Below, in pieces: positions 12,310-23,516 of a stretch of DNA of 64,000 nucleotides. How positions within the stretch are numbered: position 1 is the first letter of the stretch; the number at the start of each line of letters is the position of its first letter. Position numbers and translations under genes: made by a program. Source of the stretch: Undaria pinnatifida (taxonomy: Eukaryota; Sar; Phaeophyceae; Laminariales; Alariaceae); NCBI GenBank assembly GCA_012845835.1, contig JABAKD010000020.1, forward strand, positions 13,320,268-13,384,267, given 5' to 3'. The notes under the pieces are model-generated. The model was given only the letters and a program-made list of their open reading frames with translations, made no database searches and had not been told where the DNA came from.

Positions 12310-13165
12310 TCACCACCTCTGACCGCGGAGGACGTGCGACCAAGGCGTTGACAGCTCCGACGTCAACAGAGACGCCGCCACTACAGAAGAGCCGCGCACG
12401 GGGCCGAACCGTCCAGTGATCTCGCCCCCGCTCGCCGCCCGGTCGTGCGCAATCAAATCGTACTTGTGGTGCCGATCAAACGACGGGTCAAGCGCGCCAC
12501 GGCAAGTTGGAGGCTTGGAACAACTCGGTGACGGTAGTAGTAGTGCCGGAGAAGATGATGAATCTCCCCCTTGATACCGTTCTTCTTCTTGGCGGTGTTG
12601 AGGTTCACCTTGTCCGATCGACAGCGGTCTCAATCTTCTCTCCCGCGCAACGCTGCGGCAAGACGAAGGTTGTCGTGTGCTTCCAGCGTCGCTGCTCTTG
12701 CTCCCGGCGGTGGGTACAGAGCGCTGGGTTCGGCGCCCGCTCCTGCTGCCGTCATTGCTGTTTGCGCCGTACGATGACAGTCTGGAAGTCGACAGCCTCG
12801 AGCTGTGATTGCTGCGCGACCTAGACGATACGGATGTAGTGGTAGCGACGGAGCGCTGGGTAGAGGCACCGCCGGACGACGACGCGGTCCGACATCTGGC
12901 GGATGTCAAAACTGATGCCGGGCTCTGGCTGCTGCTGCATCGTTGCAGCTGTTTCCTCTCTTGTTGGTGACCACCCGCAACGACTTGCTCTTGCGCTGCT
13001 TGTTCGTATTTTCGTACTGACCGAGCCGAGAGCTTTGATATCGGAGATATCTGCCTGCTCCGCCTGCTCCGCGCTGACGACGGTCCCATCGCTGGAGGAA
13101 GGGACGCGTTGGACGATACCGAAGCGAGGATGGTCTCCACGTCCCCATCGTGTGCTCGCTCGGCT
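12310..13165 (-). CDS. Possible serine-rich hypothetical protein (single exon or last exon)
   Basis: An open frame of about 285 codons runs on the minus strand to a stop at 12310. It has no family likeness that I recognise. Its composition is rich in serine, arginine and alanine (for example SRSRSNHSSRLSTSRLSSYG), with a short basic, coiled-coil-prone part (LSARSVRKYEQAAQEQ). A possible splice acceptor (TGTTGGCCAG) lies at about 13166; the first ATG would be at 13089. The serine-rich stretch may reflect low-complexity DNA rather than protein, and overlapping frames on + are also open, so the call is tentative. Confidence 0.35.
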
Positions 13166-13199
13166 GGCCAACAGAACCCACCCACCTAGCTCGGACGGG

Positions 13200-14984
13200 T
13201 TTCAATCAAAATGGCAGCAACCCCGAGGTTAGTGTTCTATCATGGGCGCATGCCTCCACAATGTGTCAAGTGGCGGCCGTCGCAGAAAAACGAGCGTCCG
13301 CCGACCGATGGTGCACGGCCGACGAATTGCACATTAAAAGGTATAGTTGAGGTGTTTTCAAGCATGCGTCGAATCATTATTTTTTGAATTGTTGTCGGTC
13401 ACACCCATAAATTGCTATCATTAAACATATTTGGCGTAGTGTATACGTGTACGCATTCGTATAACTAGGAACTTAGATCCAACGTTTTGGTCCCTGAGTT
13501 CGAATCCTGTTATATTTAAAAAGCCACTTTAAAGACGTCAGCTGTGAGTTCGATTAAATTAATTGTCGATCCTGCTGTACGCTCGCACGTGAAATATTCA
13601 TGAATCCGACGGTCAAACATTTGTGAAGAAAGAGCAGCATGCCTTCAGAAACGAAGCATGGGTGCTTTTACTCGGACATGATCGTCCTAAATCAGATCGA
13701 CCCCTGTGTGAAATTACACCAGTGATTCAACACGCCATCGAGCACACTTTCAAAGCTCCGAATCGCTTCTCTGTAAAATATTTTCAGATCGGCTTTCGCG
13801 GTCTCGGAGCAACGAGCATTCAAATAATTATCCTTCCCATGGAACGTAGGACGTGCGACCAATGTATCACGCAGCTTGCAAAGTTAAAGTTGAGTCCAGG
13901 ATCGATCGGGAGAACTCACAGCAATTGACGTACCAGTCTACCGATTACATAGTTGTTATTTGACAGTCTTGGGCATCGCATAATATGTTTGAGTGCAAAC
14001 AAGGCGTACGAATCAAATGATACTTTTGAGTGCGTAGCATCCCTAAAATTCTACCATCTCCATCGTGGCCCGTGATCGAGTCGCGATGCAGAGCAGTCCA
14101 ACACGCAGAAGAAGGCTTTCACATCTCAGCTCCGGGGACGATTCATCTCCACGTGAGCTCTTAATTATACTGCTGCATGACGACTCGGAATTCGCCACAC
14201 CTGACTTCCCTGTTGCGAACTCTGGATACATTTGTTAACGCAAATACCAGCATATCGCATGGGGCTACTATTGATACATGGCCTCACCTCCCCGCTTGTC
14301 AAGCTTTTCGTCGCCTCTCTCGCCCTCGAGTGGCCAGCAGTGCCGCCCCGAACGCTCTCATTAGTTCTCCCGAAAGATATATCCGAGCGATGGGTATCTA
14401 TTCCGGCAGTGACGTTGTTCCGCCGGTACTCCTTCCTCTTGTTAGGCGACGATCGCCGCTCGCGGGCGTTGTAGTAGGCCCTCTCGGTCGGAATGAAAGC
14501 GCCGTACCCGATCCCGTCCGACCACTTATGAATTGACCCCTGCAAGCTCATTATATATAAATTTCTACCCCCCGTTCCGTGTACAAAAGGACAGATGGAG
14601 TGTAACTATAACCCTGATAACGGAGATGGCGCCCGTCCTTGCTTGGTTCCGGGGAGTTGGTCCGGCTTTGCAGCGTTGGCCCGCTGCACGTACTGCTGTA
14701 TTAATATTAAAAATAGTACGAGTAGCGGGCTGGCGGGGCCAGGCGGAGCGGGCAAATTCCTTTTGTTTTGTGGAGTTGCGGTCGAAACGTAAACCAATCA
14801 AACGCAATGGGGTTTCGGTTTCTTGGCATTTGTTTCTTGATCAAAACAAACACGCCTCAATGTTCCAGGGAACTCCCGCGTTGCGTATTTCAGCCTGCGC
14901 TTGAGAGGAGACCTGTGAGAGCTGAGACAGGAAAGGGCGAGCGCCATCGGTACGCTACTTGTAGCGCCACCCACTTCCTGAACC
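13200..14984. other. Spacer before CWC25
   Basis: It contains fragments of dispersed repeats (13525-13570 resembles the GACGTCAG end of the family above; 13485-13512 resembles a SINE B box, GAGTTCGAATCC). A minus-strand open frame at 14165-14551 could not be supported. No promoter motif of CWC25 was recognised. Confidence 0.4.
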
Positions 14985-17900
14985 ATGTCTCTTGCCTTCC
15001 TGTTCAAGAAGACATGGCATCCTTCGACCCTCCAGAACTCGGAGAGGGTCTGGGTTGCCGAGCAGAAAGATGCGGCGGAGAAGAAGAGGATAGAGGAGCT
15101 CACCAAGCAGGTCAGGGAGGAGCAGCAAGTGCGGGAGCTGGAGGAAATGCAGGTACGTCGTGTGGGGTGGATGTGTGGGATGTGGGATTTTTGGAAGCGT
15201 GTCGGTGTGTGGGTGTAGGGACGTGTCTTGGGATGGTGTTGCAACCACACCCATGTGTTGATTGTACTACTACTGCTGCTGTGTCGTCTGTCTCCAGCGC
15301 TTATTCTGGTTCACCAGCGCGGGAGATACTCGTTTTGGCAACGCAGCCGGCAGCGTTTCCCTCGTACGACTGCATACGAGTATACCGCTACTGGCAGCTG
15401 GCTACGTACGAGTATCGCTATTATACGAGCAGTCTGTGTTCCGCAGTCGACAGCACTTCCCTACAGTGACTACTCATACACAAGGTACCTGATATACCGC
15501 TAAGAGTACCGTTGCGAGTACTCTGCCACAATGTACGTGGTACCTGGTACTCGACGTGTTTCAAGTGTTGAGAGGTCATTTGACGCTATTGCCCGCTGTG
15601 TACTGCAGCACTTCGTCCAGCAGACTGCAACGAGGACGGCGCTTAATGGCGTCTACGAGTAGTGCGTTTTGAATTAACCCGGAGCAAGATGTCCCGTGTC
15701 CTCGTCCTACTGCATTGCTTGTGCCGTGATGTTTACAGATATCGCGCTTTGTCCCGCTTATGCGGTCGTGATGGATGTCACCATCCTCTCCTTTGCCACC
15801 AAAGCCTGGGTGCAGTATAATGCGAGTACGGTATCCTTGTGCAGCAAGCAGTACAACAGCAGTACGTGTCTAATATCCGTTGTGCCCAACGGACAAACCG
15901 TGTTTCGCCTTCGCATGCTCAGGCCGCTGGAGGTCACGGCCCGGAACGGAAGCAGCGCATCGACTGGATGTACGAGGGGCCCATGCAGTCCACGCAAGAC
16001 CAGCAGGCGGAGGCCAACGAGTACCTCATGGGCAAGGAGGTGAGGAGAGCTAGGAGTCGTGTTCGTTCTTCCTCGCCTGTTTTTTTTAACCAATTCTCGC
16101 CGATTATTTGCGCGGTCATTTTCTGTGCCGACTGTAGAATTGTGGTATGCGGTGACCATTTTTGCAACAGCAGTACCAGTAGAAGCAGCAGCAGTAGCAG
16201 CAGTAGCAGCAGCAGAGCAGCAGTAGCTTTTCCAGTAGCAGCATGTGCAGTAGCAGCAGTAGCACTTGCAGCAGCATCTTCAAGAATGACGCTTATTGCC
16301 CTTCTTTCCCTCCTTCCTTTCTTTATTTCTTATACTCTTCCTTCCCCAATTCCGACTGGATGCTTTTTTCTCTAGTTCAAGATGAAGGATAAGGGTACGA
16401 ACGACCTCAAGAAGCTTGAGGAGCAGAAAGCGCCCGGAACGCTCTTCACCGCTGCTCCCGCCACTTCCGCCAACGAGGCCTTCCGCCGAGTGCAGGAGGA
16501 CCCGCTGCTGCGCATGAGGTAGGGCAAGCCAGAACGAGCACTAATAACCGCCTAGAACTCTGCACCAGCATTTGGGGGGGGACAAAATACTACCATAGTA
16601 CCACCAGGTACCTGCTTAGGATGTTTGTGGGATATTATGTGCAGTACAAAAGGGTTAACCTCCTTAGGACCACGTGCACGCCTTTGGGGGAAAACTAGGT
16701 GGAAATAGTGTCGTTTGCATTGGTAAGGGTCGGGGTATAATAAAAAAATGAAAAATACATTTCAGCTGTCAGATCGACCAAAAACAATTTTTTGATCAAA
16801 ACTCAGCTTTGCAAGCTGCGTGTGATACTTCGATCGCGTGTTACGGGGTGTGTACCCTCGTGAACGATACAGGTCGGTGACTCCCCTGCTAATGCCAAGG
16901 TCAACAGGACTAAGACGTTCAGCCTTGTTCTGCGCACGGAAACTGTATAACCCGCATTGACGGGGACAAAACCAGACACTTGTAGAATTCAGTATGCGTG
17001 AAACAATAAGTGTTAATAGTGTGAGTTGGCTTGTGTAGTGGGCTACTTGGGTCTACCGGGGTTGCACGCAAGTTCTTGTGTACTCCCTGGCAGGCCAGCG
17101 GAGGTCCAACCCAGGCCTGATGCTCGGGTATTTGTGCTGTCGAGTCATGATGAAACATGCGGTGGACGTCGATCGCTACTGCTCCGAAGTGTTGGGGTAT
17201 ATGAACCAGACCGCCTTACCTGTTCAGTTCGTAGCATGCAGTACAACACGCCTATCAACAACTATAAACAGAAATGCGTATATACGTACCGTACGTACTC
17301 GTAGTTTCCGTACTCGGACGCGTTGTCGGGCTTTGTTTCGACGTCGGCGCAGGGGATTGCTGTAGCTGACCCCAGCACCTCGTAGGAGAAGGTGGGGTCC
17401 GATTGGAGGTGTTACAGAGTGCATGCGTGAATGAGACACGACAATCGTTGGAGGTACGAGTCCCGCTTGTTTGTCTTGGCGATGATGTTTGTTTTTTACC
17501 GAAAAGTTGGCTTCGAGTACGCCTTTGAATGCTGCTCCTATTGCTATTAATAATAATGTTTTTGATGGTGATGTTGTTGTTGTTGCTGGTGGTGGCGGTG
17601 ATGGTGGTGGCTCTGGTGTTTGTTGTTGTGGATGTTTTTCTTATTGTTGTCGCTGTTATTGTTCGTTGCTCCTACTGCCTCTGCTGCTGCCCCTGCGATT
17701 ATAAGAACCTCGCTCCTTGCATGGCAATGACAACGATGATGACAATGACGGCACTCACAGGAAGGCGCGGATGGAGGCGGAGCAGAGCGTGGTCAACAAC
17801 CCCGTGAAGATGAGCAAGATTAGACACCAGCTGGAGGAGGAGCTGGCCGCGAAAGCGGAGAAAAAGCGAGCGAAGAAGGACGCGAAAAAGGCCAAGAAGG

Positions 17901-20638
17901 AAGCCAGAAAGGACGCCAAGAAGGTGTTTGTTTGTCTTTGGACTGTTGACGCGCGCGATCGTTGCTTAGTTGAATGGTTGGTTTGTGGAATGGCCGGGTG
18001 GTTGATTGGTTGGTTGGTTGGTGACATGTTGGTTGGTTGTTTGGTTGTTTGGTTGTTTGGTTAGTTGGTTTAGTGTTTTTGTTTTTCATTGTTTGCATTT
18101 GATTGGTTGATTGGTTGGCTGGTTGGTTGGTCATCCCCCCTCCCCCCCGGCATCCCACTTTACCTTTGTTCAACCAAATGCGGAAACTGTCTGTGTCTTC
18201 TCTACAGGAGAAGAGGAAGGAAAAGAAAGAGAAAGAGATGAGCAGCCGGCATGACAGCAACCGCGGGGGCGGGGGTGACGATAGCGGCGACTCTCGCAAC
18301 GGTGACAATCAGCGCAGCGGTGGTGGCGGCGGTCGCGAATGGAGGCAATCGGCGACGGAATCGGGGAGGGGACATCGCAGCAGCTTTACTACTGGCGGCG
18401 AGTTGGAGCGAAGGTCGGGTGGAAACCGTGGCGGTGGCGGTGGCGGCACTACTGGTTCTAGAGGGAGTCGATGGAGGATCGCGGAGGTAGCGACGGGGGG
18501 CGGATCGGGTCGGAGTGGAGGCGGTCGAGGGGGTTGGGAGGAGGACGACGAGAGACGCGGACGCGGTGGTGAGCGCGAGGTCATCGTCGTCACCAGTAGC
18601 AGTTATGACGGTGGTGTTGATCGACGCGTAGAGCGTGAGGGCGGCGGCGGTGGTGGTGACAGTGGAAGGGGATCGCGTCGAGAACGCGAACACCGAGACA
18701 GATCTCCTCCGCGGCGGGAAGGACACCGCGAAGGTGGCGGTGGTGGACGTGGTAGGCGTGACCAAAGCGCGTCCCGCAGCCGGTCACGGCCGGGGCGCGA
18801 GAGCGGCAGGGAGAGGGAGAGGAAGCGACGCCAGGGAGAACGAAAACGGTCCCCGAGCAGGAGCAGTAGTCCGCCTGCACCAAGGCCCTCTGCGCAAAGC
18901 AGCGCACCCGAGGGGAAACGGTACGGGCTCGTGGCGCCGGGTGGCCGAAGTGGTGGCGGTGGCAGCGGTGGCGGCGGCAACAAATCACTGGGGCCGGCGG
19001 CTGCTTTGCTAGACGCGAAGGAGAGGGAGAGGGAGGAGAGAGAGAGGGAGAGGGCGGCCGTTCGTCGGCGACGAACGATGACCACCGAGGAAAAAATGCT
19101 CCGGCTAAAGGATATGGAGGACGATGGTACTCGCCACCAGGTGAGACTGGGTGGGCTCGTCGGCGGAGGGAGAGGGGAAAGCAGGAAGGGAGGGGGGAGG
19201 GAGAAGGGGATGGGAGGGAGGCAGGCATCTGGGCTTATCTCCTGTTCGCTAGATGGCCCGTCTCTGTTTGGGGGCGGGGGGATGTATGTTGACGCCCGTG
19301 TCGTGTAGCGTCGTGGTTGTCGTTTTGTTTTTTTTCGCCCGGGCGTGGAGAAAAACCGGCGCTTGCCTTTTGACGCACACGCGGTTTGTATAAACATTTT
19401 TTTCTTTTATTGTCGATGCTTCTCTCCAGCGCGTAAGCGAGCGGCGAACAACTCAAGCCACCACATGGCGCCTCGTTGTCGCTTTTGCTTTGCTTGCATC
19501 TTTCGGTCGACGCGCTGCCCATCTGATGTTACGCCGGTTCGTGCGGGGCTTTGACCGCTGCGTGATACTTTTTTTTTTCGCTAAAACCGCGCGTACTACG
19601 ATAAAGGTGGCACTTTTTCGGCCGAAGTATCTTCTGGCAATAGGAGCTCCTCATCCGAGGATCTACCCTAAATCGTTAGAATATCATGTATGTGTTCGAC
19701 TATTTGTCGTTACATACCTGGGCCATGAGATTGTCCATCGTGTTGCAAGTCTGTTTTTTTTACATCCGTTTTTGGAAGAGGTTTAGAGCTCCTTGAGTGA
19801 AAATCGTCAGGTACTATAGGTCCTACGCCTATCGTAGCACGCATCTTTAGGAAACCCATAGCTAAAAACCCCCTTCCCCTTTATCATCGAACGCCTCACG
19901 GCGCTTCGCGCTTGGTGCACGCGATGTCTGCCTGGTCGGTAAAACCCCGACGTCTTCCGTCCTGGCATTGTGGGATGCGAGGGTCTAAAGTCTGAAGGAT
20001 ATGGCTATGCATGAAATGAGCACCCCCCCCTTCACCATGCCTATTAGCTATATGCCTACAGTCTGCCCCACCCATGGCTCGTGCAGAAGTGCGGAATAAT
20101 CGCTGTATACAACGTCGAACGCCTAACTGAACATCCCAAGCTTTGATGTAATACTTAGTGCATGGACAAAACGTAAGATGCGCCCAAAGGTTGGAGGTGT
20201 CTCTGTTAAGAGAAGGAGCGGTGCTCCGTGTCCAACGGAACGCATGGCCAATGGTCAAATGACTAAGGGAAGCCAAAACATGAGTACCCACCCCCCCCCC
20301 CCCTTCCCCCCGTCCTCATGACCCTAACCTACTCCGGCTCATCTGCCCGCGCAACGACATATACACCTCTGGTTGTGGCACTTGCTTCCCAGGAAATTAA
20401 GAAGCGACGGGTGGAGGAAGGTAGGCGCGCGGATGCGAAGGGCAGGGGTAGCGGGGCGAGGGCAGGGGCGAGCGGGGAGGGGGAGCACGAGGATGAGGCT
20501 AAGAGGTCGAAGGCAAGCTTCTTGGACAAGATGCGGGGCGAGCAGATGGACAGTATGGGGCTGGAAGAGCGCATGCAGCGAAATCGACACTACCAGCAGA
20601 GGGGGGCCGATGTGCACAACTTCATGGCTCGGGGCTGA
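14985..20638 (+). CDS. CWC25: Pre-mRNA-splicing factor CWC25
   Basis: CWC25 joins the activated spliceosome and promotes the first step of splicing in the nucleus. Six exons join in frame: 14985-15152, 15923-16039, 16376-16518, 17761-17923, 18208-19140 and 20393-20638, giving 589 residues. Residues 1-56 form the CIR_N domain, with FLFKKTWHPSTLQNSERVW and AEQKDAAEKKRIEEL as the signature. Exon 2 has the RIDWMYEGP and EYLMGKE motifs, and exon 3 the NEAFRRVQEDPLL motif, all in the order usual for the family. Exon 5 is a long Gly/Arg/Ser-rich and RS-like low-complexity stretch, longer than in yeast. The C-terminus (ASFLDKMRGEQM...RNRHYQQRG) is also typical. The start has context AACCATGT. Intron phases are 0,0,2,0,0. 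Intron 4 carries a (GGTT)n tract and intron 5 old retroelement pieces. Confidence 0.92.
16160..16280 (+). repeat. (CAG)n-type microsatellite in CWC25 intron 2
   Basis: Imperfect CAG and CAGTAG triplets run for about 110 bases just upstream of the pyrimidine tract of exon 3. Confidence 0.8.
17985..18135 (+). repeat. (GGTT)n microsatellite in CWC25 intron 4
   Basis: Runs of GGTTGGTTGGTTG with small interruptions fill the middle of the intron between exons 4 and 5. Confidence 0.8.
19885..20036 (+). repeat. C-tailed dispersed repeat, copy 3
   Basis: This lies in CWC25 intron 5 and matches 4535-4715 and 1505-1690. It ends GCATGAAATGAGCACCCCC. Confidence 0.65.
20150..20310 (+). mobile_element. 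LINE 3'-end fragment with C-tail
   Basis: GCGCCCAAAGGTTGGAGGTG and the following bases repeat the 3' end of the dead LINE at 4160-4215. Here the fragment runs on to ATGAGTACCC and a C-run at about 20289-20305. It lies in CWC25 intron 5 in sense orientation, next to the C-tailed repeat. Confidence 0.6.
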
Positions 20639-23516
20639 GAGGGGGACAAAGGGGATTGGATTGGATGGGGTGGGGGAGGGGGGGGGGGGGGGGGAGGGGT
20701 GTTGGTTATATAGCATTAGGTTTTGTGGTAATATATATTCGCCTTATGTATCCTTCCATCATGACCGCCCAGCTATGAACCTATCCCGGCCGGCCCCATC
20801 GAACAGGGGTGTGGGTTGGTGGGGAGAGTATTGGCTGGTGGGAGAGATTTTTGGAGAGAGGGAAGCGAGAGTGAACAGTGGGGGGGGAAGGGGAAGAGGA
20901 GGTGGTTCGCGTTGTGCGTGTCACCCCGCACCCCGCTCGTGCGGCGCTCCGTCGACGTGGCGGACGCGGTGTATCCATCCCATCCCACACCATCCTTCGA
21001 CCACAGTCGATGCGGACGAGTGGGATGGGATCAGGTACAGCCAGCGGTGTGCTATTATTCGTCGTGCCTTATTTCCCTCCCGGTCATCACGTGTAGGGTC
21101 ACGGGAGTGCTGCTAAATGCGGTGTATACATAGGACGTAAGGCAGCTGGATAAACTAATGAGATCGATAGAAGCGGGGTAAAGCAGATGCCGGTTTTGCG
21201 GGAGGCGCGTACGGATAACGCACGGCGTTAATTTAGTATTCCAAGCGCTATGATAAGACTCGGGTCCATAATGTACGATTGCGAGATTGCAAGAGTATCC
21301 TTGAGATAATAACATACGAAGTTATGCACCTTAGTCAGGAGGATGCCTACTATGTAACCCCGGATCAGAGCTACGAAAAGGGAAGGATATAGAGAACAAG
21401 TGCAAAGATAACAGATGGGATGGAAGCATCACGAAAATCGTCACGATGCGGTGTTCCTTTTTCTCTTTAAAGTCTGTCCACTGGTCATTTGTTTTCTTGT
21501 ATCCTGTATTATAAGCGTGTTCGTCTTGGGGCGGCACACAGAGTATTTGCGATGTAGGGAGGTATCGCCGTGTACAAGATGCCCGTCATATACCCTTGTA
21601 GCCCTGACACGTAGGGGTCAGTTGCAGGCTAGGGCTAAGGTTTGGCGGCGATTGACCGACCCCTTCTGTGCCAGTCCGAAGAACAGCGAAAAAATGTTTT
21701 CCAAGCCAAGACTCGACCTAACTGCAGGGCGGCTCTGCAAAAAACGTTTCAAGACGCCCGACTGGTCGAGGCTGGCATTTCGGTCGCCCGTTTTGTTTTC
21801 GGAAAAAACGCCACCAAAACGCTGTGCGGACTCGTGCAACCGCCCCTTCCGGCCTCGACCCCCCCCCAAGAACGGGTTGGGGCTATGTCTACTGGGGTCG
21901 GGTTAGTCTGGGCCGACGTGCTGGAAAGAAATTGACTACAGGTGTCATTCCTGCAGGACGTGTTTTTCGAGGTTCTCCAACGGCCTGTCCGGTCGGATCT
22001 TCCAGGGGTCGGCCTGTTCACGATTGCACGGTTTCTGCAAGGCTAGGAGGTACTTCCTAGCGGGATCAAGTACGGGCGTAAACCCAACCTTACCCCAAAC
22101 CAGGCCAGAAACGCGGCTGGCTCTGCGCCGCATTTTTGGTTCTCTTTTTGAAAATTCCGAACCGCGCACCATTATTGACAATCCTCCTGCTGATCACGAT
22201 TTGCCTCTTGAGACTACTAGGGAGTAGAACAACAAATCCGAGACTCTTGCCCAAAGATCGGGCCGGACAGACCGTAAGATATACTGTGTGTGCTTATCCA
22301 AGGGCATTCGGCATAGAACGGGAGCCCTCAGCCATTGCTCCAAAGCCCAAAGCAATAACGTACACGTACGCGTCAAAGTACAGTAGTAACGGCCGGCTGC
22401 AGCGTCCCTCGCAATGGTGCTGCTGTCGCGCACGTATAATAATTACAGGTACTTTGATCCGTGTTTTGTTCGGGAAAAAAAACTGCCGTACACGGTGCAC
22501 ATTTTTTGCATGTTCTTTGCGTCTCGCCTCGAAAAATGGTGCAACAAAAAACGCGTACAAAAACTCAGCGGGTAAAACAACAGACTACTGCACGATAGTA
22601 TAGGGAAGCTGGGACTCTCCCCCGCCTTCATTCTCGGGGTCATCTACTCGGTATGATACGTATCTCCGGTGGGGGGTGGGCGCGCTCCCTCTTGAGTCCG
22701 CGTTGCCCCCTCCCTGGTTGTGGCACGCACCGCATCATAAAAAGACATACCTGGTACATCATACCAGCATGGAAAAAGAAACCTACCCGTAAGGGGCTCG
22801 GGAAACGTCGGATAGCGACGTTGCCATAGCCCCAGCTAGGAAAGGGGTGAAGGGGAAGGGCGAGAAGGCATTCTCGTAAAAGGTAGAGTACAAAAACGTT
22901 CAGTTGCATAGTTGACTTGCCGAGGCGGGCTGATGTTGGCCCTCTCAAACTGTAGCGGTGTTGGCTTGAGATTGATGTTGGTTTTCTCTTCCAGAGTTGT
23001 TCGTTCCATGTCCAAGTTGATACTTCCAAGTATGTGACGTGCTCAATGGCATAGTTACGCACCACCCGTGCCTAGCAGGGTGTCATATCCGCAAAGAACG
23101 CTAAGATATCTCCGGAAACCCAACAAACTCCACAGCCATCCTGCGAACACTTACCTGCTATTTCTCCTCCCCCCCTCGCTGCCCGCCCGACGATTCGCTC
23201 AACTCTATAGATCAATGCCCGGTTTTTGTCTTCCACATCCTTACAACATCACAGCACCACGGGTCAGCCTCCTCTACTACTTGTACGTCATACGGCATCC
23301 ACGGCAAGAAAACAGAGAGCTATGATATGATGTCCCAAACAAACAACTACTATATAGTATACCAGTCTGATCTCTGATGATCGTAAAAGCAACGTATTTT
23401 GGGACGTATTGAGCAGATAAAAAAAAAACTTTTTACATGCAATCAATCCATCCGGTGATCAACACAAAAGCCAATCAATGTAAATCAATACGGTAGGCAG
23501 CTACCCTACACGATTA
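20639..23516. other. Convergent intergenic region between CWC25 and the Claspin-like gene
   Basis: Both neighbouring genes end toward this stretch. It starts with a G-run (about 20670-20695) in the likely CWC25 3' end. No gene was recognised. A minus frame at 22640-23065 has a vaguely retroelement-like look (HVTYLEVSTWTWNEQLWKRK) but cannot be supported. Confidence 0.4.

Noticed and set aside
14165-14551. Minus-strand open frame of 128 codons with an ATG after a TATATA stretch
   Set aside because: No recognised domain, ordinary composition for chance frames here and no splice partner.
18603-19397. Long proline/serine-rich open frame on minus
   Set aside because: It is antisense to exon 5 of CWC25, whose Gly/Arg/Ser codons make the other strand open.
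22640-23065. Minus-strand frame resembling part of a copia-type polyprotein
   Set aside because: No catalytic motif and no terminal repeats; the likeness is too weak to call.
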